Below are positions 43,410 to 52,194 of a DNA stretch of 64,000 nt, in pieces. Positions within the stretch are counted from its first letter, which is position 1. Each line of letters starts with the position of its first letter. Origin of the DNA: a bacterium (GTDB lineage: Bacteria > Vulcanimicrobiota > Vulcanimicrobiia > Vulcanimicrobiales > SCRA01). The position numbers were made by a program, and so were the translations under genes. The stretch lies in assembly GCA_004297985.1 (NCBI GenBank), contig SCRA01000087.1, positions 1-64,000 on the forward strand. The letters run 5' to 3'. Under the pieces are notes generated by a model that was not told where the DNA came from, searched no databases, and saw only the letters and a program-made list of their open reading frames with translations.

Positions 43410-44972
43410 TCACGGGCGCCCCGGGTCGAGGCGCACGTCGAGCTTCGTCTCGAAGGTTCGCTCCCATGGGAGGGTGATCGTCAGTCCCGCATCGCGATAC
43501 TGCGGGTAGACTTCCGTCAGGAGCCGCAGCGCATGCGGCCACAACTCGGCGCGGTTGAAGTGATCGGCAAACGACAAGGCATCGTCGAAGAGCAGTGTGT
43601 GATCGCGTACGTCGCGCTCGCTCAGTGCGCGATTGAGCGCCGGGCGAACGGTGCCGTGAAAGGCGAAGTCGTCGGCGTAGCGGTCGAGCATGAACTGCGC
43701 GTGGGCGCGGTCGTCGTAGGTGCCCATGCGCTTGGCCGCACCGACGGTGAGCGCCTCGGCGATAGCAGTGCCCACGGTGTTCGCCGTCGTGTTCCAGGAA
43801 GCAAAAGCGTCGATCTTCCCCGCGATGCCGCGCGCGATCAGCTCCTCGGTGAGCTGGCGCTGCGCCGCCATGTCTCGCGACATCAGGAACGAGAGATCCG
43901 CGACGGCCACCACGTGCGAGGGAATCTCCGCGGCGATCGCGTCGAGAAACGCCTGCTCTTCGCCCACCGTGGTGTCCGGCGTGCGCACGAAGAGTGCGAC
44001 GTCGTGATCGGGTCCGTCGTCACGCGTCGACCCCGAGAGCGCGATCAGGTGGCCGATCGTCTGATCGGCCGTGGTAAACTCCAGCGGGTCCTGCGTTCGC
44101 GCACCCTGCGGCGTCGAGTAGCGCACGGCGATGCGTGGGCTCCAGTTGGCCTCGCGCGCGATGGCATGCGCCAGGAGGGTCATCCCCAGCTCGTCTGCGC
44201 CGGGCTCGATCGACGAGCGATAGCCCAGATCGAAGAGCCGCTGCGCGCGTTCGAGCGCGCGTACATCCTTGACGTGGAGGCCGACGCGCCCCGCGTCATC
44301 CTGCCCCAGCACGACGCGGTCGAAGTCGCCCTGCGCGGCGAGCTGGAGCATCCAGAGATCGACGCCGGCATCGCGCCGGCGAGCGGCGAGGTAACGTTGG
44401 AGCGCCGGCCCCAAGCCCGCGGCCAAGCCATCCGCCTTCTCGCGCTCCTCCGCCGTCTGCGGCGGATCGGGGAGGTTGGCGTACTGCGTGATGAGCTGCG
44501 TCTGCTCGGCGGTAGCCGGCGTCCAGGTCGGTGCAAGGCGCATCACCGTGCCGAACACGGCGATCCATGCGTCGGGGCGATCGGCGCGCACGGCTCCCAG
44601 GCGCCGAATGCGCGAGACGGCGGTATACTCCGGCGTATCGTCCACGCGTGCCGCCACCAAGCCGCCGTAGACGGCCATATCGGAGGAGACGACCAAAGCG
44701 CCGGCGCCCTCCGTGCGCTCTCCGCCGAGCCAGCGCAGGATCGCATCGGGGTCTCCTGGAGTGAGATAGTGGCCGATCAGCGCCACGGGCGGCGTGCGCA
44801 CATCCACCCCGGCGATCTCGCCGAGCATGAGTGGCAACTGGTAGGTGACGGGGCGATCGTCGAGCGGAACGAAGGCGATGGGCGCGGGGGTGCTCTTGGC
44901 GGCGGCCGTAGCCCAGGCCAGCGTCAGCGCGCCGAGCAGGGCAATCATCGTCCGCAGAGGCTTTCCGCTCAC
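43410..44972 (-). CDS. DUF4127 family exported protein
   Basis: 520 residues with a signal peptide (MIALLGALTLAWATAAAK). The opening FVPLDDRPVTYQLP is the DUF4127 signature; AGALVVSSDMAVYGGLVAAR and DLWMLQLAAQGDFDRVVLGQDDAG follow, then WNTTANTVGTAIAEA near the C-terminus. The fold and activity are not established. The GTG start overlaps the murQ stop (GTGA), so it is translated directly behind a cytoplasmic amino-sugar enzyme, within an operon of six other muropeptide-recycling or envelope genes. An envelope carbohydrate role is the simplest inference. Confidence 0.82.
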   Translation of the reverse strand: MSGKPLRTMIALLGALTLAWATAAAKSTPAPIAFVPLDDRPVTYQLPLMLGEIAGVDVRTPPVALIGHYLTPGDPDAILRWLGGERTEGAGALVVSSDMAVYGGLVAARVDDTPEYTAVSRIRRLGAVRADRPDAWIAVFGTVMRLAPTWTPATAEQTQLITQYANLPDPPQTAEEREKADGLAAGLGPALQRYLAARRRDAGVDLWMLQLAAQGDFDRVVLGQDDAGRVGLHVKDVRALERAQRLFDLGYRSSIEPGADELGMTLLAHAIAREANWSPRIAVRYSTPQGARTQDPLEFTTADQTIGHLIALSGSTRDDGPDHDVALFVRTPDTTVGEEQAFLDAIAAEIPSHVVAVADLSFLMSRDMAAQRQLTEELIARGIAGKIDAFASWNTTANTVGTAIAEALTVGAAKRMGTYDDRAHAQFMLDRYADDFAFHGTVRPALNRALSERDVRDHTLLFDDALSFADHFNRAELWPHALRLLTEVYPQYRDAGLTITLPWERTFETKLDVRLDPGRP

Positions 44973-45880
44973 CGCTCCTCCAGCAACGAGCGCAGCGCGC
45001 CCCCGCTCTCGGCTAGCAGAATGCGCGCGCTGGCGTCGTCGACGCCGCGGCGCAACGCCACGACAGCCACTTTCACCTCCCAGCCGCTGTGCTCCAAAGC
45101 CGCGCGAGCGCTGGCCTCGTCGCAACGGGCCAGCGTGCGCACCAGGCGCACGGCGCGAGCGCGCAGCTTGGCGTTCGTGGCCCGCACGTCGACCATCAAG
45201 TTGCCGTACGTTTTCCCCAGCCGCACCATGCTTGCCGTGGAGAGCGCGTTGAGGATCAGCTTCTGCGCGCTGCCCGCCTTCATACGCGTGGAGCCGGCGA
45301 TGGCCTCGGGACCCACGACGGCGGCGATCACGATCTCCGCGTGAGCCATCAGCGCACCGCCCTCCACGCATTGCACGGCGACCGTCAACGCGCCACGCGC
45401 GCGCGCAGCCGCGAGCGCTCCCACGACGTAGGGTGCCCCGCCGCCGGCGCTCACGCCGACGACGGCGTCGTCCGCGCTTACCGACTCGCGCGCCTCGCGC
45501 GCGCCGGCATCGCGATCGTCCTCCGCGCCCTCGACGGCGCGGCGCAGTGCCTCCAGCCCGCCGGCGATGTGCGCTTGTACGAGTTCGGGGGGCGTGCCGA
45601 AGGTCGGCGGACACTCCGCAGCATCGAGCATCGCCAGCCGCCCACTGGTTCCCGCGCCGAAGTAGTGCAGGCACCCGCCCTTGCGCAGGCGCTCGACGAT
45701 GCCGTCGACGGCGCGCGCCACCTGCGGCGCAATCGCCTCCACGGCGGGAAGAACGGAGCGGTTCTCGATATCGAGCGCACGCACGAGCTCCAACGTCGAG
45801 AGCGCATCCAGCCCACTGGTGCGCGGGTTCTCACTCTCCGTCGGCGGCAGATGCTCAGCGTCGTGCAAGGGCCAGGGCAC
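44969..45880 (-). CDS. murQ: N-acetylmuramic acid 6-phosphate etherase
   Basis: A 303-residue SIS-domain lyase that cleaves the lactyl ether of MurNAc-6-phosphate to GlcNAc-6-phosphate and lactate. Motifs: TESENPRTSGLDALSTLELVR at the N-terminus, YFGAGTSGRLAMLDAAECPPTFG (sugar-phosphate loop), VEGAEDDRDAG with the catalytic Glu, GSTRMKAGSAQKLILNALSTASMVR and GNLMVDVRATNAKLRARA. The length is normal. GTG 45880 overlaps the kinase gene by 26 bases; TTG 45868 is an alternative. It uses the product of AnmK encoded upstream. Confidence 0.95.
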   Translation of the reverse strand: MPWPLHDAEHLPPTESENPRTSGLDALSTLELVRALDIENRSVLPAVEAIAPQVARAVDGIVERLRKGGCLHYFGAGTSGRLAMLDAAECPPTFGTPPELVQAHIAGGLEALRRAVEGAEDDRDAGAREARESVSADDAVVGVSAGGGAPYVVGALAAARARGALTVAVQCVEGGALMAHAEIVIAAVVGPEAIAGSTRMKAGSAQKLILNALSTASMVRLGKTYGNLMVDVRATNAKLRARAVRLVRTLARCDEASARAALEHSGWEVKVAVVALRRGVDDASARILLAESGGALRSLLEER

Positions 45881-46757
45881 CCTCCACGGGCTCGCGCTCC
45901 AGCCGCGCCACGGCCGCGCCCCTGATGTCGCTCTCGATGCGCCGCTGCACGAGCTGCGCAAGGGGCGTTTTGGCGCACAAGAGCCCGCCTGCCAGCACGA
46001 CGTGCGGTGCATCCTGCGCAAGGCCCGCGGCGCGCGCCGCGTCGACGCCGAGCGCGGCGAGATCCAGCGCCGCGTGCTCGACGATGCCGCCCGCGGATCG
46101 ATCCCCCTCGCCGGCCAGGCGCAGCACTCCTTCGGCCAGCGCCGCGACGCGCGCCGTCTCCAGATGCGCGCCGCTGCGCGCGTAGACGCTGGAGAGCAGC
46201 TCCTCTCGATCCTTTGCCGGCAGGTGCTCGCGCACGAGCGCCAAGAGGGCATGCGCCTCGCCGCGGCCGTCGAGCGTCTTAGCCGCCTCACGCAGCGTCG
46301 CAAGACCAACCGCATAGCCGGAGCCCTCGTCGCCGATCAGCCAGCCCAGGCCGCCCGCGCGGTGAACGCTCCCTTGCGCGTCTTCCGCGTAGCCGATAGA
46401 GCCCGTGCCCGCGACGACGACGACGCCGGGCCCATCGGGAACGGCGGCGCGCAGCGCGATAGCCGCATCATCGACGATACGCACCTGTGCCTCCGGATAG
46501 GCCTTCACGAGAGCCTGTCGGATCGGATAGGCGACGCCTCGGCGCGACGCCCCGGCGGCTCCGACGCAGACGGCGCCCACCTGGCAGCCGCGCGCGGCCT
46601 CGGAGACGGCGTCGAGAATCGTGGCGACGGCCGACTCAACGCCTAAACTCGTGGCATTCGCCGGCCCGCGCTCCGCCTGGCCAACGCGCTCGCCGCCGTT
46701 GGCAGCGACGGCCAGCGTCTTGCTTCCGCCGGCATCGACACCCACCACCACCTTCAT
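45855..46757 (-). CDS. BadF/BadG-type N-acetylglucosamine/muramic acid kinase
   Basis: A 300-residue ASKHA-fold sugar kinase. Phosphate-1 loop: VVGVDAGGSKTLAVAANG; PANATSLG; phosphate-2: GVVVVAGTGSIGYAEDAQG; RAGGLGWLIGDEGSGYAVG; the adenosine loop near the C-terminus is VVLAGGLLCAKTPLAQLV. It resembles GlcNAc kinase NagK and MurK. Clustered with NagZ, which frees GlcNAc from muropeptides, it most likely phosphorylates GlcNAc (or GlcNAc and MurNAc) at O6. The start overlaps the anmK stop as ATGA. Confidence 0.88.
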   Translation of the reverse strand: MKVVVGVDAGGSKTLAVAANGGERVGQAERGPANATSLGVESAVATILDAVSEAARGCQVGAVCVGAAGASRRGVAYPIRQALVKAYPEAQVRIVDDAAIALRAAVPDGPGVVVVAGTGSIGYAEDAQGSVHRAGGLGWLIGDEGSGYAVGLATLREAAKTLDGRGEAHALLALVREHLPAKDREELLSSVYARSGAHLETARVAALAEGVLRLAGEGDRSAGGIVEHAALDLAALGVDAARAAGLAQDAPHVVLAGGLLCAKTPLAQLVQRRIESDIRGAAVARLEREPVEGALALARR

Positions 46758-47893
46758 GCTCGACTCACCTCCGCCCGCACGCGCGCGAGCAGCTCATCCA
46801 ATGCTCGCGGTGCGAGCGCGCCCAACAGCCGCGGGCCCGCTGCGCCTGTGACGCGCGGCAACCCCGCGGGTCGACCGCGCAGCAGCTCGTACCCCAAGAC
46901 GGCGAAGGCAATGGCTTCCTTCGCGTCGGGATCGATGCCTGCGCTCTCCGTGACGCGGACGCTGCTGCCCGTCTCCCGCGCGATCGCCGCCAGCAGCGCG
47001 CGGTTGCGTGCGCCGCCCCCCGAAACCAGCATCTCGGCGCCCGCGAAGCCGCTCCGGCGCACCGCGTCGCCCACGGCACGCGCCGTGATCTCGACGGCGG
47101 TAGCCAGAGCATCGTCCGCGCCCAGCGCTCTCCACCCGGCGTCGAGCGCGTGGAGCCCGAAGCGTTCGCGTCCCGTGGACTTGGGCCCAGACAACGCGAA
47201 CCACGGGTCGGCCAGGAAGCGCCCTACCAGGGCGGGATCGGCGCAGCCGCGCGCTGCGGCTGCGCCGTCCCGGTCGAAGGGCTGGCCAAGGCGCATACGC
47301 GCCAGCTCGTCGATCAGCAGATTGCCGGGGCCGACGTCGAAGGCGAGCACGTCACCGTCGTCGGCGGGGATCAGCGTGAGGTTGGCGATGCCGCCGAGGT
47401 TGAGTGCGATGCGCGGCACGCCGTGCAGACGCAGGAGCATGGCATCGACGTACGGCACGAGCGGCGCGCCCTCGCCTCCCGCGGCGCAGTCGGCACGCCG
47501 AAAATCGTAGGCGACGGTGACGCCCAAGCGCTCCCGAATGGCGAAGGCGTCACCGATTTGGAGCGTGGCGCCGCCGCCGCTCGAACGACGCCCGAGATGG
47601 TAGAGCGTCTGGCCATGGGAGGCGGCGAAGTCGATCTCGACCCCGCGGGCCACACGCGCCGCCGCCTCACCGAATGCGGCACCGACGTCGGCATCGAGCT
47701 CGCAAACCGCACGCGCCGAAGCGGGATGAGGTGGAAGCGCCTCGCGCAGCCGGCGCGCCAGCGTCTCATCGTAGGGCAGCGTCTCAAAGCGCTGCAGCTC
47801 GACGGCGTACCCCGCGCCGCGCGGGCGCAGATCGACGATTGCAATGTCGATGCCGTCGAGCGAGGTTCCCGCCATCAGGCCGCAGACGATCAC
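46754..47893 (-). CDS. anmK: Anhydro-N-acetylmuramic acid kinase
   Basis: A 379-residue kinase that opens and phosphorylates 1,6-anhydro-MurNAc to MurNAc-6-phosphate. GLMAGTSLDGIDIAIVDL is the N-terminal ATP loop; IDFAASHGQTLYHLGR, LQIGDAFAIRERLGVTVAYDFRRADCAAGGEGAPLVPYVDAMLL, LNLGGIANLTLIP, FDVGPGNLLIDEL and LVSGGGARNRALLAAI follow in family order. The GTG start overlaps the serine hydrolase stop (GTGA). Its product is the MurQ substrate. Presence of AnmK implies lytic transglycosylase products and hence recycling of its own wall. Confidence 0.95.
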   Translation of the reverse strand: MIVCGLMAGTSLDGIDIAIVDLRPRGAGYAVELQRFETLPYDETLARRLREALPPHPASARAVCELDADVGAAFGEAAARVARGVEIDFAASHGQTLYHLGRRSSGGGATLQIGDAFAIRERLGVTVAYDFRRADCAAGGEGAPLVPYVDAMLLRLHGVPRIALNLGGIANLTLIPADDGDVLAFDVGPGNLLIDELARMRLGQPFDRDGAAAARGCADPALVGRFLADPWFALSGPKSTGRERFGLHALDAGWRALGADDALATAVEITARAVGDAVRRSGFAGAEMLVSGGGARNRALLAAIARETGSSVRVTESAGIDPDAKEAIAFAVLGYELLRGRPAGLPRVTGAAGPRLLGALAPRALDELLARVRAEVSRA

Positions 47894-48945
47894 GGCCCCG
47901 GCCGGGCGCCTGCCGCCAACCACTCCGTGTCGAGCAGGGCCCCCTCGAAGACGGCTTGGCGAAACGCGCGCGTATCGCTTCGATCGACGTAGACGCTGTT
48001 GCTGAGCAGCACCACGACGAGATCCCGCTCGGCGTCCACCCAGATGCAGGTACCGGTGAATCCCGTGTGGCCGAACGTGTCCGGCGACCAGTAGCGCCCG
48101 CACGAGTTCTCCTCGCCGGTGCGCAGCGCCCAACCTAGCCCGCGCCGCAGAATGGGGTCCCACGCCTGCTCGCTCACGGCCTCACGCGCCAGCGCCGCGG
48201 GCAGCAAGGTCTCGCGCTCAGCCTCGAGGTAGGCGCGCCCGAGCGCCGCCACCGTGCGCGCGTCGCCGAAGATGCCCGCGTGGCCGGCGACGCCGCCCAT
48301 GGCAAAGCACTTCTCGTCGTGCACCTCGCCGTGAATCAGGCGTTCGCGCCACGTGCAGTACTCGGTGACGGCGATGCGTGAGCGCAGCGAGCGCGGCGGC
48401 AGATAGCCGACGTCCGCGCTCGCGCCCAGCGGCTCCAGCACTTCCCGGCGCACGACGCGCTCGAGGGCATCGCCGGAGGCGCGCTCGATGATCTTGCCGA
48501 GCAGAATGAAGCCGAGATCGCTGTAGACGACGCGCTCGCCGGGATCGGCAGCGAGATCCGACTCGAGCGCGTAGCGGCACACGTCGCCGTCGCGCAGGGT
48601 GCGCACGTCGACGCCGGAGCGCAGGCCCGCCGTGTGGGCCAAGAGCATGCGCAGGGTGGCACCGCACGGCGCGTGGCGCCACTGCGGAATCCATGGCGCC
48701 ACCGGCGCATCGAGCGCCAGCGTTCCGCGCGCGGCCAACCGCAGCGCAGCGGTCGCCACGAAGAGCTTGGTCAGCGAGGCGTAGTCGAAGAGCGAGCCGA
48801 CTTCCGCGGGGGCGCCGCCGGGCTGCAGCTCGCCGATCGCCCGCTCCGCCGACGCGCCGTTGCGCTCGACGCGCAGTACGGCAGCCGTAAAGCGCGCACC
48901 AAGGTGCGCGCGTACGGCCTCCTCGGCCCGCGGGAGTCCGATCAT
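47890..48945 (-). CDS. Beta-lactamase family serine hydrolase
   Basis: A 351-residue class C beta-lactamase-fold protein. The SxxK pair is in DYASLTKLFVATAAL (about residues 54-68), the second motif YSD in VVYSDLGFILLGKIIE near 140, and a third HTG in FGHTGFTGTCIWVD near 293. No signal peptide is seen. Such enzymes include D-aminopeptidases, esterases and amidohydrolases; inside this operon a muropeptide peptide-trimming role is plausible, whereas antibiotic resistance is not indicated. The start overlaps the nagZ stop as ATGA. Confidence 0.85.
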   Translation of the reverse strand: MIGLPRAEEAVRAHLGARFTAAVLRVERNGASAERAIGELQPGGAPAEVGSLFDYASLTKLFVATAALRLAARGTLALDAPVAPWIPQWRHAPCGATLRMLLAHTAGLRSGVDVRTLRDGDVCRYALESDLAADPGERVVYSDLGFILLGKIIERASGDALERVVRREVLEPLGASADVGYLPPRSLRSRIAVTEYCTWRERLIHGEVHDEKCFAMGGVAGHAGIFGDARTVAALGRAYLEAERETLLPAALAREAVSEQAWDPILRRGLGWALRTGEENSCGRYWSPDTFGHTGFTGTCIWVDAERDLVVVLLSNSVYVDRSDTRAFRQAVFEGALLDTEWLAAGARPGP

Positions 48946-50456
48946 TCGGCCACCGCGAGCGAGACCGGCATCTTTCCCGCCGGCTGCGAACCGGCGACGA
49001 TCGCCTCGGCTAGCGCCGTCAGCGAGACGCGCTCCTCGCCGAACGTGCAGACGGCGTCACGCGCCGCGGGCAGCAACATCACGTCGTACGGCTCGCCCAC
49101 CACGACCAGCAGCGCATCGGGCCGGCGCGCAAGCACCGCCCGCGCCGCCTCGAGCCGCGCGCCATCGTGTTGCGCGCGCGAGACGACAAGCGCAACGCGC
49201 GTCTGAGCATCCACCGCCTCCAGCCTGCCCGCACCGCGAACTACTCCGGCCTCCACGCCCATCGCGCGCAGAGCCTGCGCGAGCGAGGCGCCCTCCTCCT
49301 GCGCATCGGCCGCTCCGCGTTCGAGCGTCGCATCCGTCAGCGAAAGAACGGCGACTCGCGAACTCGGCATCCAGTGCGGCAAGGTGCCCCGCGCCATCGT
49401 CAACGCGCGCCGCGCCGCCTCGCGGCCGACGCCGGGATCCGCCGCGGGGAGCGGGCGGGGCGTCGCCGTCCAGCGACGGAGCGCCTCGACGCGCGCGACG
49501 GCCTCCTCCAGGCGCTCGAGCGGGAGCGATCCCTCGTGCACGGCATCGGCGATCGCCTCTGCGATGCGCGCCGCCAGAGCCAGCGTTTGGCTGACGATCA
49601 AGAGGTCTGCGCCGGCGCGCAGCGCCTCTACGGCCGCGCGCTCGCTGCCGATCGTACCCGCGATCGCCCCCATCTCTAGGCAATCCGTGACGCAGACGCC
49701 GCGAAAAGCCAGCTCGCCGCGCAGCACATCGGTCAGCAGGCGGTGCGAGAGCGTGGCGGGGCGGCCATCGGGATCGAGTGCGGGGATCGCGACGTGCGCC
49801 GTCATGATCGCACGAATGCCGCTCTCGACCGCGCGCGCAAAGGGCACGAGATCGCGCGAGCGAAGCTGCGCCGCGTCGCCCGTGACGACGGGCAGGGCAC
49901 GGTGACTGTCGACCGCCGTCGCCCCGTGCCCAGGAAAGTGCTTGGCCACGGCGACGACACCGCCTCGTTCGAGGCCGCGCGCGAGCGCCAAGCCCAAGCG
50001 CGCGACGTGCTCGGGATCGTCGCCGAAAGCGCGCGTCCCGATGACGGTATTGCGCGGGTCGCTGGCGACGTCGAGCACTGGGGCGAAGTTCACCGTCGCC
50101 CCGGCCCGGCGCACGTCGCGAGCGAGGGCGAGGCCGGCGCGCTCGCAGAGGCCCTCGTCCTCGCTAGCGGCTAGCCCCATCGCCGAGGGAATCTCCGTGG
50201 CGCCGCGGCGCAGGCGCGCCACGCGTCCGCCTTCCTGATCGACGCCCACCAGAAACGGCAGCCCATCTTCGCAGGCCGCGCGAACCCGCGCCACCAGCGC
50301 CGCGCAGGCTTCCACGGAGACGATGTTGCGGGCGAACAGGATGATCCCCGCGGGGTGCAAAGCCGCCAGTGCGCTCAGCGTCTGCGGTGAGGCTTCGCTG
50401 CCGTCGAAGCCCACGCAGAGCGTTCGGGCGGCGGTCCGAGCGAGATCGCTCCGCAC
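48942..50456 (-). CDS. nagZ: Beta-N-acetylhexosaminidase NagZ (GH3)
   Basis: About 504 residues. The GH3 barrel shows IILFARNI, VDQEGGRVARLR, NFAPVLDVASDPRNTVIGTRAFGDDPE, and KHFPGHGATAVDSHRALP, which carries the His of the flexible catalytic loop, followed by VTDCLEMGAIA with the nucleophile Asp. It removes GlcNAc from GlcNAc-anhydroMurNAc peptides. It is longer than Gram-negative NagZ (about 340) because of a second Rossmann-like C-terminal domain, as in Bacillus NagZ. The GTG start at 50456 is six bases after the preceding stop. No export signal is evident. Confidence 0.93.
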   Translation of the reverse strand: MRSDLARTAARTLCVGFDGSEASPQTLSALAALHPAGIILFARNIVSVEACAALVARVRAACEDGLPFLVGVDQEGGRVARLRRGATEIPSAMGLAASEDEGLCERAGLALARDVRRAGATVNFAPVLDVASDPRNTVIGTRAFGDDPEHVARLGLALARGLERGGVVAVAKHFPGHGATAVDSHRALPVVTGDAAQLRSRDLVPFARAVESGIRAIMTAHVAIPALDPDGRPATLSHRLLTDVLRGELAFRGVCVTDCLEMGAIAGTIGSERAAVEALRAGADLLIVSQTLALAARIAEAIADAVHEGSLPLERLEEAVARVEALRRWTATPRPLPAADPGVGREAARRALTMARGTLPHWMPSSRVAVLSLTDATLERGAADAQEEGASLAQALRAMGVEAGVVRGAGRLEAVDAQTRVALVVSRAQHDGARLEAARAVLARRPDALLVVVGEPYDVMLLPAARDAVCTFGEERVSLTALAEAIVAGSQPAGKMPVSLAVAE

Positions 50457-50461
50457 GCGCG

Positions 50462-50887
50462 TCAGCGCAGGCGCACGATCTGCGCGATCGGCATGCCGCC
50501 GATAATCGTCAGATAGACGTCGACGTGCTGGCCGGGACGGAGATCGGCGATGGAGAGCGCGCGGCTGCCGCGCATCTCGAGCGTCGTCGTTGGCGTCAAC
50601 TGGATGTGCTGACGCGCGCCGCCTGCGTCGACGTAGAGCACGTTGCGGCCGTAGTCCACCGAGGCCACCGTGCCGTGGATGACGCCGCCGCGCTGTTCGG
50701 GAACGTCCTCGTCGCCGCGACCTCGATCTCCACGGTCGCCGTGGTCGCCGTGATCCTTGGCAACGATGACCGGCACGACCTGAATGCCGCCAGGGGAAGC
50801 GGCTGCGGGCAGGGCGGGAGAGGCCGAACATGCCAGGATTCCCGTCAGCAAGGCGACGAGCGGCTGAAACGACCGGCGATCGTGCAT
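50462..50887 (-). CDS. Exported DUF5666-like protein
   Basis: 141 residues. The N-terminal hydrophobic stretch LVALLTGILACSASPAL could be a lipoprotein signal (ILAC) or an ordinary signal peptide. A low-complexity His/Asp/Gly/Arg segment (DHGDHGDRGDRGRGDED) follows, then an OB-like domain: GVIHGTVASVDYGRNVLYVDAGG, VELTPTTTLEM-like LTPTTTLEMRG and LRPGQHVDVYLTIIGG, matching the pattern of DUF5666. The function is unknown. It is the first gene of the muropeptide operon, six bases ahead of nagZ. The start at 50905 (GTG) is an alternative. Confidence 0.65.
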   Translation of the reverse strand: MHDRRSFQPLVALLTGILACSASPALPAAASPGGIQVVPVIVAKDHGDHGDRGDRGRGDEDVPEQRGGVIHGTVASVDYGRNVLYVDAGGARQHIQLTPTTTLEMRGSRALSIADLRPGQHVDVYLTIIGGMPIAQIVRLR

Positions 50888-50948
50888 CTCGGTGTGGTAA
50901 CGCACGGCTCGAAGGGTTCGTTACATCTACCGCGCAAAGCCTTGTGCG

Positions 50949-51806
50949 ATGAGCGAACTACCGGTGCGCCGGCTCGGAGCCACGGGGCGCCAGGTTTCGG
51001 CCCTCGGTTTGGGCGGCGAGGGAGTCCTGCGCACGTTCGGCTACGTCGCCGAGGCGGCGGCCGTTATCGAGCGGGCCCTCGCCGAAGGCGTCACCTACAT
51101 GGAGAGCGCGCGCGCCTACAGCGGCAGCGAGGCGTACTACGGCTCCACGCTGGGGGCCCGGAGAGGCGACATCTTCCTCGCTTCGAAGGCGCACGAGCGC
51201 TCGCGCGACGGGGCCCTCACCCAACTCAAGACGACGTTACATACCCTGCGCATCGACTACCTCGATCTCTGGCAGCTCCACGACGTGCGCGAGTGGGAGG
51301 AGGTGAACTCCTTCGAGGATCCCGGCGGCGCCTATGCCGCCTTCGTCGAAGCTCGGGAGCGTGGCCTCGTTCGCCACATCGGCGTCACGGGCCACCATGA
51401 CCCGGCCGTGCTCCGGGCCTGCCTGGAGCGCTTCCGCTTCGACACCGTGCTGCTTCCCGTCAACCCTGCCGAGGCGGCGCGCGACGCCTTCGTGCGCGAG
51501 GTGATCCCCGCCGCGCGAGCGCGCGGGATGGGCGTGATCGGGATGAAGGTCTACGCTCGCGGCCTCCTGCTCGATCCGCGCATCGGCCTCGCACCGAGCG
51601 ATCTGGTGCGCTACGCGCTCTCGCAGGACGTCGATACGGTCGTCGTCGGCTTCGACGATCCTGCGCAGGTAGCCCAAGCCGCGTCGGCCGCGCGCAGCTT
51701 CACGCCGATGATGCCCGCGGAGCAGGCTGCACTGGAGGCCCGCGTAGCTGCGCTTGCCGCGCGGCTCACGTACTACCGCCGACCGCAGCCGGCGGCGCGG
51801 GCGTAG
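50949..51806 (+). CDS. Aldo/keto reductase
   Basis: A 285-residue TIM-barrel NAD(P)H oxidoreductase. VRRLGATGRQVSALGLGGEGVL opens the barrel; the active-site region reads MESARAYSGSEAYYGSTLG, where Glu replaces the usual Asp of DTAxxYG, and Lys is present in FLASKAHERS. LDLWQLHDVREW holds the catalytic His. DTVVVGFDDPAQVAQAA replaces the usual IPG motif. The Asp-to-Glu change leaves the activity uncertain. The substrate is unknown. It is divergent from the muropeptide operon. Confidence 0.82.
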   Translation: MSELPVRRLGATGRQVSALGLGGEGVLRTFGYVAEAAAVIERALAEGVTYMESARAYSGSEAYYGSTLGARRGDIFLASKAHERSRDGALTQLKTTLHTLRIDYLDLWQLHDVREWEEVNSFEDPGGAYAAFVEARERGLVRHIGVTGHHDPAVLRACLERFRFDTVLLPVNPAEAARDAFVREVIPAARARGMGVIGMKVYARGLLLDPRIGLAPSDLVRYALSQDVDTVVVGFDDPAQVAQAASAARSFTPMMPAEQAALEARVAALAARLTYYRRPQPAARA

Positions 51807-52149
51807 CGCCAAGGCCGTTCTGCTCGAGCTGCAGCAGGCGCTGCTCTAGCAGATTGCGCTGCAGCCGCTGGTCGACGTCGTCGACGCGCGCCCGAGCGCG
51901 CAGTCGATCGAGGCTCTGCGAGAGCTCGGCGCTCTGCTGACTCCGATCGAGCTGACGCATGAGGCTCGCGTTCAGTTGCTGTTGGAGCATGCGGCTCTGC
52001 AGCACGTAGAGATCGGAGACGGGGGCGACGCTCGCCGGCGGACACACGTACGGCTGGACAACCACCGGGTTCGCCTGCGCCAACGCGGGAAGCGCGAGCA
52101 ACGTGATGCACGCGAGTGCGACAGGGGCGGAACGGCGCAACGACGTCAT
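51766..52149 (-). CDS. Exported coiled-coil protein of unknown function
   Basis: 127 residues: signal peptide RRSAPVALACITLLALPALAQA, a short Pro-rich region with one Cys, then a Gln/Leu/Arg-rich helix (LQSRMLQQQLNASLMRQLDRSQQSAELSQSLDRLRARARVDDVDQRLQRNLLEQRLLQLEQ) likely to be a coiled coil, and an Ala/Pro tail. I do not recognise a family. The last 41 bases overlap the convergent reductase gene, so the true end is certain only if the frame is real; the signal peptide argues that it is. Confidence 0.55.
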   Translation of the reverse strand: MTSLRRSAPVALACITLLALPALAQANPVVVQPYVCPPASVAPVSDLYVLQSRMLQQQLNASLMRQLDRSQQSAELSQSLDRLRARARVDDVDQRLQRNLLEQRLLQLEQNGLGATPAPPAAVGGST

Positions 52150-52194
52150 CGCAGACTCCTCTGCTTCCTCCTACCCATGGCCGTGATGGTGCGC

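Noticed and set aside
46487-47992. A 501-codon plus-strand frame across anmK and the kinase
   Set aside because: It is antisense to two well-recognised kinases and its product is low-complexity Arg/Ala/Pro.
47890-48945. Antibiotic-resistance beta-lactamase
   Set aside because: The SLTK/YSD/HTG motifs fit the broad serine-hydrolase family, there is no signal peptide, and the gene is buried in a muropeptide-recycling operon.
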